Origin: a virus
Reading direction: 5' to 3' (one strand)
Length of the DNA stretch: 63,257 nt
IMG/VR virus record: IMGVR_UViG_3300020129_000255
Location: 1-63,257 of that record
Both the position numbers and the translations under genes were made by a program. Within the stretch, counting starts at the first letter, position 1, and each line of letters begins with the position of its first letter. Shown piece by piece: positions 40,617 through 48,186 of the stretch. The notes below the pieces were generated by a model. It was not told the origin of the DNA and searched no databases. It saw nothing but the letters and a program-made list of their open reading frames with translations.

Positions 40617-41504
40617 TCATCGCATCGTCACTTCCCAGTGTCCGTTCTTTTCGAGTATGCAACGAATCATCATTGTGTCAGTCGGAGACATCCCAGCAAC
40701 CTCAGCGTAAGAGCCCCAATGTTCAAGGAAGCTGCTCGACATCCCGCCACATATCTTCTGTAGGGCAGTAGAGTCACCCTGACGTCGCGTACGCCAATCC
40801 CAAAGCAGCAGGGCGTCATGGAGATGCCCAACGAGATACAGCTGCGAATCCCCCTCTTGCATGACTCGATGCACCATCTGGGCCTTTGATCCCTTCGTCC
40901 CCGCTGCGCCTTTCCCGTGGAACAGCTGCACGCCGAAAGGCTTATGGTCACCATAGTGGATATCGATGAGCTGCTTCCCTGCGGAGTAAGGGATACCCAG
41001 CCACGAAGCTATGAAGCTCCCCGCATCGAAGTCCTTGATCCGACGCTCGTGATTCCCGCCGACGTAGCCGATGATGCGATGCCGGGCCGGCGCCATCAGC
41101 TCAATGAAGTGATACGCCTGCGCCGTCGGCTCGAACTTGTTGTCGTAACTGCTGGCCACACTCATCTTCGTAGCCGCATCAATCATGTCACCACCCCAGA
41201 GCCAGAAGCGATTCGGCTCGGAGAGCAGCCAGTCACGATACTCGACGAGTTTCTTCTCCTGACAGGAGACCGCGCCGAACTGTACGTCTGTAAGGTGACA
41301 GAGTTCGATGTTCTTATAGCGTTTACTGTCTACTCGTACGGTTACGCGCTTGACCTGGTCACCGTACACCATGCTCCCAGAGATGGCAGCCTGGGGCTTC
41401 GGCGACTTGTCCAGCACCGCAGCGATGCGCGCCGCCCAGTCGATCGTAGTCTTCCGCTCAGCGAGCTGGAGACTCTGCCCACCGCTGACAATGACTCCTT
41501 TCAT
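40617..41504 (-). CDS. Calcineurin-like metallophosphoesterase, 295 aa
   Basis: ATG 41504 is preceded by GGGAGATTACACT and overlaps the upstream stop as ATGA. Motifs: HLTDVQFG (Asp 73; the usual His of DxH is Gln 75), WGGDMID (Asp 106), GGNHERR (Asn 151, His 152), and VGHLHDALL. These bind two metals in nucleases and phosphatases such as SbcD/Mre11. The Gln replacement may shift metal binding. Target unknown; neighbours suggest nucleic-acid or nucleotide work. Confidence 0.8.
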   Translation of the reverse strand: MKGVIVSGGQSLQLAERKTTIDWAARIAAVLDKSPKPQAAISGSMVYGDQVKRVTVRVDSKRYKNIELCHLTDVQFGAVSCQEKKLVEYRDWLLSEPNRFWLWGGDMIDAATKMSVASSYDNKFEPTAQAYHFIELMAPARHRIIGYVGGNHERRIKDFDAGSFIASWLGIPYSAGKQLIDIHYGDHKPFGVQLFHGKGAAGTKGSKAQMVHRVMQEGDSQLYLVGHLHDALLLWDWRTRRQGDSTALQKICGGMSSSFLEHWGSYAEVAGMSPTDTMMIRCILEKNGHWEVTMR

Positions 41505-42010
41505 AGTGTAATCTCCCAAGTGGATTTACCAGGGACAGCCATTTCGATGAGGCGTTTGCGACGAGCATGACCATACTCCCGAGCTGCTCTTAAGCCTGTT
41601 TGCACATCTCTTTTAAGCGCTCTAAGATGAGCTTTTGTTGGTTGCCCATGCGGTTTGTTTATACAAGAACCGCACTCTTTTGACCCGGAAATAACATACA
41701 TAGACCTATTTGCTCGACGTTCTGGATGCCGTTTACAAGGAATAAATTCTGACTGCCAACGCTGTTCTCTTTTAGGACGAGTTTTTAATAAAGATTTCTT
41801 AGTAGCCGATGACGCGCAATAACTACAATAATTTCGACTTCTCTCTGCTCGCCGATTAGGATGATTAAAGCAAGGAATAAACTTTGAATCCCACAATTCT
41901 TTTCGTTTATTACGATACTCTTTATTACAAACAGAACATCCAGTAGTACCGCGAGATCTATAGCTCGGTAACACCGTATTCGGATGTAGCCGACAATATC
42001 GCACACTCAC
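41501..42010 (-). CDS. Triple Cys/His-repeat protein, putative homing endonuclease-like element, 169 aa
   Basis: Three tandem units of about 45 residues each carry C-x2-HP and C-x2-C: YCRLHPN/GCSVCNKEYR, FIPCFNHPNR/YCSYCASSA, FIPCKRHPER/ECGSCINKPH, with a W(E/D/Q)-SxFIPC linker between. These look like zinc-binding or HNH-related modules. The gene is far more AT-rich than flanking genes and is wedged by 4-base overlaps between two phage genes, like the other selfish genes here. A basic C-terminus would aid DNA binding. No exact family is recognised. Confidence 0.6.
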   Translation of the reverse strand: MSVRYCRLHPNTVLPSYRSRGTTGCSVCNKEYRNKRKELWDSKFIPCFNHPNRRAERSRNYCSYCASSATKKSLLKTRPKREQRWQSEFIPCKRHPERRANRSMYVISGSKECGSCINKPHGQPTKAHLRALKRDVQTGLRAAREYGHARRKRLIEMAVPGKSTWEITL

Positions 42011-42324
42011 TTCTGCTTACCCCCACGCTTGACCGCTCGGGTCACAGCCTCGTTCCACACGACACAATCGTTAACCGCTTCCTTCATGCTGTGGCGCACA
42101 GCCACGAGGATGCGCCAATCTGGGTGCCCGTCGCGGTACTCGACCTTCCCGCGGGCCTCGTACGTCACCGGCCCAGTCTCGTACTCGATCGACATGGCCG
42201 TGCAGCTCACGTGACGAATCTCCGTCAACACGGGCGGAAGCAGCTGATCGTCTGGCCTCGGCTGAGGCAGGACGGAAGGACAGCTCAAGGCGGCCAAGCA
42301 GCTTAACGTTACCAGTCGTCTCAA
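42007..42324 (-). CDS. Exported hypothetical protein, 105 aa
   Basis: The TTG at 42324 has CGGGAGGATGGA upstream. LRRLVTLSCLAALSCPSVLP is a short signal-like start. The mature part is beta-rich (MSIEYETGPVTYEARGKVEY) with two Cys, ending basic. It is the first gene after the putative promoter at 42362-42390. Function is unknown. Confidence 0.6.
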   Translation of the reverse strand: MRRLVTLSCLAALSCPSVLPQPRPDDQLLPPVLTEIRHVSCTAMSIEYETGPVTYEARGKVEYRDGHPDWRILVAVRHSMKEAVNDCVVWNEAVTRAVKRGGKQK

Positions 42325-42361
42325 TCCATCCTCCCGTTGCGTGGTAGGCTAGAATACACGA

Positions 42362-42390
42362 ATACTCTCACACGTACACTCTAATGTCAA
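42362..42390 (-). promoter_or_regulatory. Putative leftward promoter below the DNA polymerase gene
   Basis: Minus strand TTGACA (42385-42390), 17-base spacer, GAGTAT (42362-42367). The TGA stop of the polymerase lies within the -35 box. It would drive 42324 and leftward genes (metallophosphoesterase to HD nucleotidase). Confidence 0.5.
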
Positions 42391-44270
42391 CTCTTTAGTT
42401 TGCTCAAATTACACCAATCCATCCCATACTTCACCTCGACGGGCACACACAGCCCACCCATCTCCGGCAAGGGGATCTCCATGCACTCCTTGATCCACGC
42501 CGCCACCTGCTTCGGCTCGTGCCTACGGTCTGCGTAGAATAGCAAAGAGTCATGCACCTGTAGCCGACAGTCAAGCTGAGGATGCTGGTCAGCGCGCAGC
42601 ATCGCTAACTTCGTCAAGTGCGCAATGGGATTACTACCTGTGAACGCCAACCCAGACTTCATCTTTTCCATGTCCCGGCCGTACAGCGCCAGGCAGTACC
42701 CAAACTCGTTCCGAATGCACCTGTCCCGCTCGATCTCCTTCGACTTCCTTCGCTGAAGGTCACGCACCCCAGGGAACCGCGAGAACAGCCTCCCGATGAT
42801 CGTATTGGCCTTCACCCGGTTCTCATAACTCGCAGACCCGAAGGCCCGCTTGGCGAAGTTCGAGCCAGTGAACGTCACCACATCCCCGTTGAACGTCCAA
42901 TCGGGATAAGCTAGCCTCACGCCCTTGGCAATCTCGTTCTGAATGCGCCCGCTTCGCAGCTCACTCCGCGTCACAAGCGACAGCCCCTCTAGGTAGAAGT
43001 TCCCATGCTGCACAGTTTTCGCAGCGGCACGCGGTCCTCCTTCCTTCAGCGCAAACGGGTCATCTGGCTGGATCTCTGCAATCTGCGCCACCCACTCATG
43101 CAGGTCCACGCCCTCGGGAGCCGTATGGCCTGCCAGGTGCAGCATCACGCGATTCTCGGCATTGCTGAAGTCGGCCTCGTACAAGTGGTACCCCTCCGGC
43201 GCCACCACAGCTCTGCGAATCCGTCCAGCCAGCGTATCCTGCGCCGGCAATCCCTTCTCCCATTTCTTCGGTCGATGGGCAATGTTCTGGAGGTTCGGAG
43301 ATCCACACGCCAGCCGTCCCGTAGACGTAAAGAACGACAGATTCGCATGGATCAGCCCATTCTCATCCACGTACCCATCGCGCTCGCCCGTGTCCGCATC
43401 GTACCTCTGCGGCTTGAACCACCTGTCCACCCCGTTCCCAAGCTGCCCGTACATCTGCAGCACCGCCAGCTCCTCATCCTCATACTCCTCGCACGCGACG
43501 TCGATCGTGCTCTGCTGAGCATTCGCCAACGCGATGCCCTTCTGCTTGAAGTGCGCCAGCACCTGCTTCGGCGAGTTCGGATTGAACGGCATGCGCAGGC
43601 GCAAGCGTTCCCCCTCCTGCCGCAGCTGCCCATCCAGCTGCTCCACGTACTTCGTATCCACCAGTAGCCCACGCTCACGCATCCCGTACAGAACCGTCGA
43701 GAGGTCGCGATGCAGCGGATACAGCTTGTCCACACCCATCAGCTTCGCCCGGCGTAGCACATGGGGCATCGCCATCACGACACTGACCGTATCTACCCCG
43801 CAGTAGAACTGCTCATCATGCTCCGGGCACGGGTTCCCCAACTCCCGACAAGACTCCCCCCAGCACTGCTTCCAATTCGGCAGGTCCGTATAGAGCGCAA
43901 CGAACGCGAACAAGTTCATGTAGCCCCTGCCGCGCTTCTCACCCTCCTCATCGCTGACTTTCCCCGAGGCCTTGCAGAGGCTGGAGTTCGTCAGCCAATG
44001 GAGCAGAATCGAATCGAGACAGTTCTCTTGCTTGACGCGAATACCCTTCGCCGCGAGCACCGGCACGTCGGCCGACATGATGTTGTGCCCAACGAACTGG
44101 GCCTCAGGGAACCTGTCAAGCAGCCGCCTAAGGTAGGGCTCACCCTCTGCGAACGGCACAGAGACCGTCGTCTTCCCATCGCTGAGCCCGAGGATCGTCG
44201 GCTCCCCGGTGCCCACGTTCCACTCAATGTCTCCGCCGAGGTATGGCTCCGGGCGAAGCGTGTCAATCAT
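42387..44270 (-). CDS. polA-like: Family-A DNA polymerase with 3'-5' exonuclease, 627 aa
   Basis: Exonuclease motifs: DIE (Asp 14, Glu 16), GHNIMSADVP (Asn 63, Asp 68), YCGVD (Tyr 156, Asp 160). Polymerase motifs: TSTGRL-x4-PNLQNI, motif A YEADFSNAENRV (Asp 367, Glu 372), motif B RAAAKTVQHGNFY (Arg 414, Lys 418, Tyr 426), motif C QVHDS (Asp 574). The start at 44270 follows the primase stop; the frame to 44486 is overlap only. His replaces the usual Phe/Tyr at motif B (422), and Ser replaces Glu after HD. Confidence 0.92.
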   Translation of the reverse strand: MIDTLRPEPYLGGDIEWNVGTGEPTILGLSDGKTTVSVPFAEGEPYLRRLLDRFPEAQFVGHNIMSADVPVLAAKGIRVKQENCLDSILLHWLTNSSLCKASGKVSDEEGEKRGRGYMNLFAFVALYTDLPNWKQCWGESCRELGNPCPEHDEQFYCGVDTVSVVMAMPHVLRRAKLMGVDKLYPLHRDLSTVLYGMRERGLLVDTKYVEQLDGQLRQEGERLRLRMPFNPNSPKQVLAHFKQKGIALANAQQSTIDVACEEYEDEELAVLQMYGQLGNGVDRWFKPQRYDADTGERDGYVDENGLIHANLSFFTSTGRLACGSPNLQNIAHRPKKWEKGLPAQDTLAGRIRRAVVAPEGYHLYEADFSNAENRVMLHLAGHTAPEGVDLHEWVAQIAEIQPDDPFALKEGGPRAAAKTVQHGNFYLEGLSLVTRSELRSGRIQNEIAKGVRLAYPDWTFNGDVVTFTGSNFAKRAFGSASYENRVKANTIIGRLFSRFPGVRDLQRRKSKEIERDRCIRNEFGYCLALYGRDMEKMKSGLAFTGSNPIAHLTKLAMLRADQHPQLDCRLQVHDSLLFYADRRHEPKQVAAWIKECMEIPLPEMGGLCVPVEVKYGMDWCNLSKLKS

Positions 44271-44298
44271 CGAAGCCTGTCGATCAACGCGAGGCCAG

Positions 44299-44865
44299 CT
44301 AAGCACGCTCCACCTCACCGCCTTCGGCGGGAACCCCCACCGGGGAGAACGGGGCTGGCGCCTCCAGGGAGTCGCGCTCACGGTACTGTCGCAGGACCTC
44401 CCAAGCCTTCTCGTCGAGCAGCGGGTCCTCGCCCTCGAACAGCTCCAGATACCGCTCAGCTTGGCGCGCCGCTGCGTACCACTCATTCGGTGGGGGCAGG
44501 GCTGGGCGCGCTGGCGCCGAGTCTGCGACTGCCAACGGGAACCCGCGGTCTTCGAGCCAGGAGACGGCCTCTCGGTAAGTCATTGCCCGTACCACACGCA
44601 CCAACGTGACCGCGTCCCCACCAGCCCCGCAACTGTGGCAGTAGAAGACCTGCTTCCCCGGGTGGACGTAGAACGTGGGCGACTGATTCCCATGGATCGG
44701 ACAAGGACCAGCCTGCTGCCGGCCAACGCGCCGAAGGCTAGTGAACGCCGAGGCCACCGAGACGATGTCCCAGACGCGGCGTGGGGTTGGCGCAGCCATC
44801 CTCCCCGTTGGGTTTGTCCCGGCCCTGGGTTTGGGCCGCAGCGGTTCGATGAATAGACCAGCCAT
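44299..44865 (-). CDS. CHC2-type primase zinc-finger protein without TOPRIM, 188 aa
   Basis: GPCPIHGNQSPTFYVHPGK then VFYCHSCGAGGDAVTLV gives Cys 55, His 58, Cys 76, Cys 79, the DnaG-type CHC2 zinc finger, followed by the usual helix MTYREAVSWLEDRGF. Length (188) and the Pro-rich end exclude the TOPRIM catalytic domain, which was not seen elsewhere in the window. It would recognise priming sites or recruit host primase. ATG 44799 (MAAPTPRR) is an alternative start. Confidence 0.8.
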   Translation of the reverse strand: MAGLFIEPLRPKPRAGTNPTGRMAAPTPRRVWDIVSVASAFTSLRRVGRQQAGPCPIHGNQSPTFYVHPGKQVFYCHSCGAGGDAVTLVRVVRAMTYREAVSWLEDRGFPLAVADSAPARPALPPPNEWYAAARQAERYLELFEGEDPLLDEKAWEVLRQYRERDSLEAPAPFSPVGVPAEGGEVERA

Positions 44866-44868
44866 CAG

Positions 44869-45057
44869 TCAGTTCTGGGTAGCGATGAATACGCCGATGC
44901 CTACGAATAGACAGATGAATGCCATGATCCAAATTGGCGACAGCACCCACCACCAGCTCCAGGTGATCTCATGCGTTAACTTTAGTGTGATGAAAATTAT
45001 AAGTAACCAAGTGGGAAGACTGAAACTGCCGGTGGTGCTGGTACTCTTGCTTGTCAT
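44869..45057 (-). CDS. Small two-helix membrane protein, 62 aa
   Basis: Two transmembrane helices (LPTWLLIIFITLKLT, then WVLSPIWIMAFICLFVGIGV) are joined by HEITWSWWW. This layout resembles a short phage membrane family described as transmembrane Fragile-X-F protein. ATGA overlap with the upstream gene; 3 bases before the primase. Function is unknown. Confidence 0.65.
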   Translation of the reverse strand: MTSKSTSTTGSFSLPTWLLIIFITLKLTHEITWSWWWVLSPIWIMAFICLFVGIGVFIATQN

Positions 45058-45263
45058 CGCGTGCGTCCCTCCCGGGTCATCAAAAAGAACGTCTCTCCGA
45101 ACTGTGCGTAGAACTCAGCGTCCGAGAGTGGCTCCCAGGTACGACAGTGCTGACATTGCCGCGCGGGCTTGGTCACTGGGTAAAACCTGACGAGTACCGG
45201 ACGCCAGCGATGCTTGCAGCGCGGCCGGCCAGTCCAGCGGCGCATGAGGTCAGTTAGTCCCAT
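45054..45263 (-). CDS. Small Cys/His protein, 69 aa
   Basis: The start at 45263 (MGLTDLMRRWTGRPRCKHRW) is chosen because the longer frame overlaps the 125-aa gene. C-x-H and QCQHCRTWEPL suggest a zinc knuckle, in a basic protein likely to contact nucleic acid. It overlaps its upstream neighbour by 14 bases. Confidence 0.6.
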   Translation of the reverse strand: MGLTDLMRRWTGRPRCKHRWRPVLVRFYPVTKPARQCQHCRTWEPLSDAEFYAQFGETFFLMTREGRTR

Positions 45264-45627
45264 AGGGATGCACCTTTGCGTACAGATATTGGTAGATCGG
45301 GTCCCAATGCTTCGAGACTTCTGCGGCATCCGCGACAATTACGTCTGACTCCGAGCTGAGCCGATGGAAACGTTGCGGACACTTCCGAGCCATCCACTCC
45401 GTGCTTGGAAGCCCATTCGGGCAAACCGTGTCAAAGCTGTCTAGCTCTGCAAACCACACTTTGTACTTTGCAAATTCGGCGTTGTATTCCATCTCCATCG
45501 CATAGCTCATGGAGGGCGGTGTCGGCTTAGCGATGACCATGCCTGCGTCAAGAGCATGGGTAACCACCAGCACCATATTCAGCAAGCTCAGTGCGACGAA
45601 GAGTGTGTATAGGATTCGTTTCAACAT
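45250..45627 (-). CDS. Membrane-anchored or exported protein, 125 aa
   Basis: MLKRILYTLFVALSLLNMVL-VVTHAL is a signal anchor. The rest is soluble with two Cys (FDTVCPNG, ARKCPQRF) and may form a disulfide outside the membrane. ACGGGAGATACGT precedes ATG 45627, which overlaps the 44-aa gene. No family is recognised. Confidence 0.6.
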   Translation of the reverse strand: MLKRILYTLFVALSLLNMVLVVTHALDAGMVIAKPTPPSMSYAMEMEYNAEFAKYKVWFAELDSFDTVCPNGLPSTEWMARKCPQRFHRLSSESDVIVADAAEVSKHWDPIYQYLYAKVHPYGTN

Positions 45628-45755
45628 ACGTATCTCCCGTAGGGGAAGAGGTCACCCGCGCCGGATGACCCCGTCCAGTCCAATTCGCGTTCCGAGACAA
45701 GAACTCCGTAAGTAAAGGTAAAATGGAGTGCCGGGTTGATGTCGTGCCCGGTCAC
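45621..45755 (-). CDS. Small hypothetical protein, 44 aa
   Basis: GTG 45755 has TGAGGAGACTACGT upstream, so the start lies here and not at 45833 inside the previous gene. The product MTGHDINPALHFTFTYGVLV, then SERELDWTGSSGAGDLFPYG is short and soluble. No family is recognised. Confidence 0.55.
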   Translation of the reverse strand: MTGHDINPALHFTFTYGVLVSERELDWTGSSGAGDLFPYGRYVC

Positions 45756-45766
45756 ACGTAGTCTCC

Positions 45767-45970
45767 TCAGTTCGTGACCAAGGAATGTCGTTCGTAGAAC
45801 GGACGCTTCGACGTGAGGTGCCACCCCGCACATGCTTCGCAGGCGTAGACCCGCAGGTAGTCGGGAGTGTTGTCGTTGCTGCTCAGGCGAAGATGAGCCG
45901 CACGCAGAGCTTGCTTCTTGTCCTTGAAGCGTACTTTCGAGCAGACCATCACCTTCACCTTGCTTCTCAT
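45767..45970 (-). CDS. Zinc-binding-type small protein, 67 aa
   Basis: VMVCSKVRFKDKKQALRAAH then LRVYACEACAGWHLTSKRPF. The pattern K-x-(F/Y)...A..A...LRVYxCxxCxGWHLTS is known from small phage and bacterial proteins with a half zinc ribbon. ATGA overlap with the tiny membrane gene upstream. Probably nucleic-acid related. Confidence 0.65.
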   Translation of the reverse strand: MRSKVKVMVCSKVRFKDKKQALRAAHLRLSSNDNTPDYLRVYACEACAGWHLTSKRPFYERHSLVTN

Positions 45971-46077
45971 CGTTGACCCGAGCCTCCCCAGCGTACGATT
46001 ACGAATAGCAACACGAGACCAGCTAATGTCAGTAGGTAACGTCCTATGTCCCGTCCGGTTAGCTCACGCGGAGGCAT
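45967..46077 (-). CDS. Tiny membrane protein, 36 aa
   Basis: Found in the gap: ATG 46077 has GAGGACCTGTTCG upstream inside the preceding gene, and its stop overlaps the next start as ATGA. MPPRELTGRDIGRYLLTLAG, then a strongly hydrophobic helix (LVLLFVIV) and a basic end. Good ribosome-binding site and junctions make it likely real. Function is unknown. Confidence 0.6.
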   Translation of the reverse strand: MPPRELTGRDIGRYLLTLAGLVLLFVIVRWGGSGQR

Positions 46078-46552
46078 CGAACAGGTCCTCGGGGTCGGGC
46101 TCGTCGATCAGAGAGTCGAGCTTCTTGTGCAGGTTGTATGAGACCACTGCGATGTAAGACAGGACGAACACTAGAGCCAAGCAAATGAAGCCGCAGATCG
46201 TAATGACTGCCATGTCCGCGGAGTCCTGCAGCTTACGCGCACGCACGTCCAGCACATCGAGCTTCATCTTGTTCTCGCTCGCCGAGGCCTGCTGAGCCAC
46301 GATGATGTCTGGGCTGAGCTTCGTCGAAGACGACGACCACAGCTCCCCGAGCTCCAGCTTCGTTCCCTTCGGGGCCGGCAGCTCGACACAAGCAGAGCCC
46401 ATGTGCTTCGGTAGGGCGATGCTGTCGGTCGAGAAGTCGCTCCGCCAGACCCATCCGTCCCACTCGTAGACGGTTCCGTTCACGCAGCGCTCTTTCGCTT
46501 CCGAGGCGGGCAACGCCGCAGTGGCCGCAGCCAACAGTATGATTGGGATCAT
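46064..46552 (-). CDS. Exported membrane protein with C-terminal cytoplasmic tail, 162 aa
   Basis: A signal peptide (MIPIILLAAATAALPASEAK), an external domain with two Cys (ERCVNGTVYEWDGWVW, GSACVEL), a transmembrane helix (MAVITICGFICLALVFVLSY) and an acidic cytosolic end (IDEPDPEDLFDAS). This type I topology could monitor or block the envelope during infection. ATGA coupling upstream. No family is recognised. Confidence 0.65.
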   Translation of the reverse strand: MIPIILLAAATAALPASEAKERCVNGTVYEWDGWVWRSDFSTDSIALPKHMGSACVELPAPKGTKLELGELWSSSSTKLSPDIIVAQQASASENKMKLDVLDVRARKLQDSADMAVITICGFICLALVFVLSYIAVVSYNLHKKLDSLIDEPDPEDLFDASA

Positions 46553-46779
46553 TGAGTCACCAGCTTCATTCGCATCTTCACATCAAACTTGTTGCCCTCT
46601 TTCAGCCCGGTGACGTAGTGCGCCGCCATGAGCTGCTGACCTGGGAGATCGAGATTCGAGGCCGAGGTGATGACTGCCTCGTCCTTGTTCGGATCGACGA
46701 AGAGCAGCAGGAAGCTGATGTCGAGGTCTTTCGTGACCTGCGCCAAGTTGAGCAGCGCTGCTTCGAGTTCAGGCTTCAT
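46549..46779 (-). CDS. Hypothetical protein, 76 aa
   Basis: A soluble protein: MKPELEAALLNLAQVTKDLD, ISFLLLFVDPNKDEAVITSA, then a basic end. It could be a small alpha/beta domain. Overlaps both neighbours (ATGA downstream, 11 bases upstream). No family is recognised. Confidence 0.6.
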   Translation of the reverse strand: MKPELEAALLNLAQVTKDLDISFLLLFVDPNKDEAVITSASNLDLPGQQLMAAHYVTGLKEGNKFDVKMRMKLVTQ

Positions 46780-46945
46780 CGGCGTCCACCATTTCCCCTA
46801 GGATGACCGTCATGTACGTCACCAGTACGACTGAGCCCACGCATAGCCACCACCAGTCGAGGATGACTCCCCCACCGAACATCGAGGCTCCGAACAGGGC
46901 CAGCAGGTAACGTTTGACTACACGGATGTACGTTTGTTGAGTCAT
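46769..46945 (-). CDS. Small two-helix membrane protein, 58 aa
   Basis: Found in the gap from ATG 46945 (ATGA with the upstream stop). MTQQTYIRVVKRYLLALFGA, then GVILDWWWLCVGSVVLVTYM and a short acidic end, two hydrophobic segments. It replaces a longer out-of-phase frame (46776-47021) that has no coupling. Function is unknown. Confidence 0.65.
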   Translation of the reverse strand: MTQQTYIRVVKRYLLALFGASMFGGGVILDWWWLCVGSVVLVTYMTVILGEMVDADEA

Positions 46946-47181
46946 TTCCGGCCCTCTTGGAGCGTGATCTTCGAGGCATCATGTTCGTGGCGATACAACT
47001 TGTATATCTGCTCCAGAGCATCGAACGTAACTATCGTGCAGCCGATGCGAATCTGTTTCTTCCCAGCATTCAGCGTGATGTGGACAGGTGTGAGGTCACG
47101 TGTCACGCGCTGACAGTGGTCGGTGTCGATCTTATGGTCGTAGCTATTAACGTGCTCCGAGTAACCAGGTATGTGCCCCAT
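46942..47181 (-). CDS. Hypothetical protein, 79 aa
   Basis: Soluble, with a His-rich N-terminus (MGHIPGYSEHVNSYDHKIDT) and strands around KKQIRIGCTIVTFDALEQIY. It overlaps the UDG-like gene stop by one base (TAATG). No family is recognised. Confidence 0.6.
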   Translation of the reverse strand: MGHIPGYSEHVNSYDHKIDTDHCQRVTRDLTPVHITLNAGKKQIRIGCTIVTFDALEQIYKLYRHEHDASKITLQEGRK

Positions 47182-47936
47182 TATTCCGCCACCTTTCCCG
47201 TACGTTTCTTCGTCACCAAGAGCGCCAATATCTCATCACGCTGTTCTGGCGTAATGTAGTTCGCCGGAGCATGATAGTTCCCGTCCTCACCGAATTGGCG
47301 GTCGTACAGATCAACGAAATTCTTCAGATGCTGCTTCAACGTGAGCTTCTTCGCCTTACCCACCTTCATAGCCATCCCCCTCGCCCGTCGGTCCTCCCTG
47401 CGTTGCCGCAGGGCCTCGTTCTCGAACTCGTAATGGAGCACCCAACGATTGGCTGTACGCGGCGCGCAAAACCACCATTCGGCGGCCTTGTTCCCCGCGG
47501 TCACGAGCACTCGCTGACCGTCGCGGGCGAAGCTGAGGGCCTTCTCGAACGAGCGAAGCTGCATCGGCAGCGGAGCCGGCTCAGCATGGACCTGGTGCGG
47601 GTCGAGGCTCACGACGCCGACGTCAGCGCGGTGACGATCGTACTGACGGCAGTGGGCCTCAGCGGCCTTGCGCTCGTCGCCAGTTGGGTACTTCGTAGCG
47701 GAGCAGCGCAGCAGATGGTCTAAGAAGATGTCCTGACGGCCGAGTCCGAAGGGACGGAGTGCCCAGTTCGTGAGCTCGTCGTCATTGAGTCTGACGAAGA
47801 CGTCGGAATACGTCGGCATGTCCAGCAGAACGGTGAGCTTGGCAACGTTGGGATCACCTTGTCCAGACAGGAAGCCCTTGCCCTTGCCGTACATCGGGCA
47901 GGCTTTGCAGGTATCGGGTTGGCGTGGGGAGGTCAT
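47181..47936 (-). CDS. Uracil-DNA-glycosylase-superfamily protein with Fe-S cysteines, 251 aa
   Basis: CKACPMYGKGKGF (C-x2-C) near the start, then DHLLRCSATKYPTGDERKAA and EAHC give four Cys placed as in family 4 UDGs that hold a 4Fe-4S cluster. VLVTAGNKAAEWW matches the conserved G-x-AA strand-helix. The catalytic GEAPG-like loop is replaced by LLDMPTYSD and the HPS motif is not clear, so activity may be lost or altered. A phage repair or processivity-type role is possible. Confidence 0.65.
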   Translation of the reverse strand: MTSPRQPDTCKACPMYGKGKGFLSGQGDPNVAKLTVLLDMPTYSDVFVRLNDDELTNWALRPFGLGRQDIFLDHLLRCSATKYPTGDERKAAEAHCRQYDRHRADVGVVSLDPHQVHAEPAPLPMQLRSFEKALSFARDGQRVLVTAGNKAAEWWFCAPRTANRWVLHYEFENEALRQRREDRRARGMAMKVGKAKKLTLKQHLKNFVDLYDRQFGEDGNYHAPANYITPEQRDEILALLVTKKRTGKVAE

Positions 47937-47941
47937 ATGCG

Positions 47942-48154
47942 CTAATCAGTGTTGACCTTCGACGCCGGAGGAGTGCGAAGCCATTGGCGCAGCTGATCTA
48001 GGCAGCCACCGCAGATCTCTGTGTTGTCACGGAATGGGGCGAGGTTGTCGGGGTATTCGTTTTGCTGAGCCTCGATAGAGAGCCTGTAGAACTTAAGATA
48101 GACCCGCGTTTCGGTGCTTCCCCCGCAGCGATCGCACTTCTGGTACGTAGCCAT
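47942..48154 (-). CDS. Zinc-ribbon-like protein, 70 aa
   Basis: MATYQKCDRCGGSTETRVYL and EICGGCLDQLRQWL give two CxxC pairs. GTTGGGGGAAGCG precedes ATG 48154. It lies between the UDG-like and ssDNA-binding-type genes, suggesting a DNA-related role. No family is named. Confidence 0.65.
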   Translation of the reverse strand: MATYQKCDRCGGSTETRVYLKFYRLSIEAQQNEYPDNLAPFRDNTEICGGCLDQLRQWLRTPPASKVNTD

Positions 48155-48186
48155 TCGCTTCCCCCAACAAAGTGTGAGCAGGATCA

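Noticed and set aside
44271-44486. N-terminal extension of the DNA polymerase
   Set aside because: It overlaps the primase gene and has Arg/Ser/Trp-rich shadow composition; the exonuclease domain begins just after ATG 44270.
43761-44609. 282-aa plus-strand frame under DNA polymerase and primase
   Set aside because: Antisense to two motif-supported genes; Arg/Pro-rich shadow composition.
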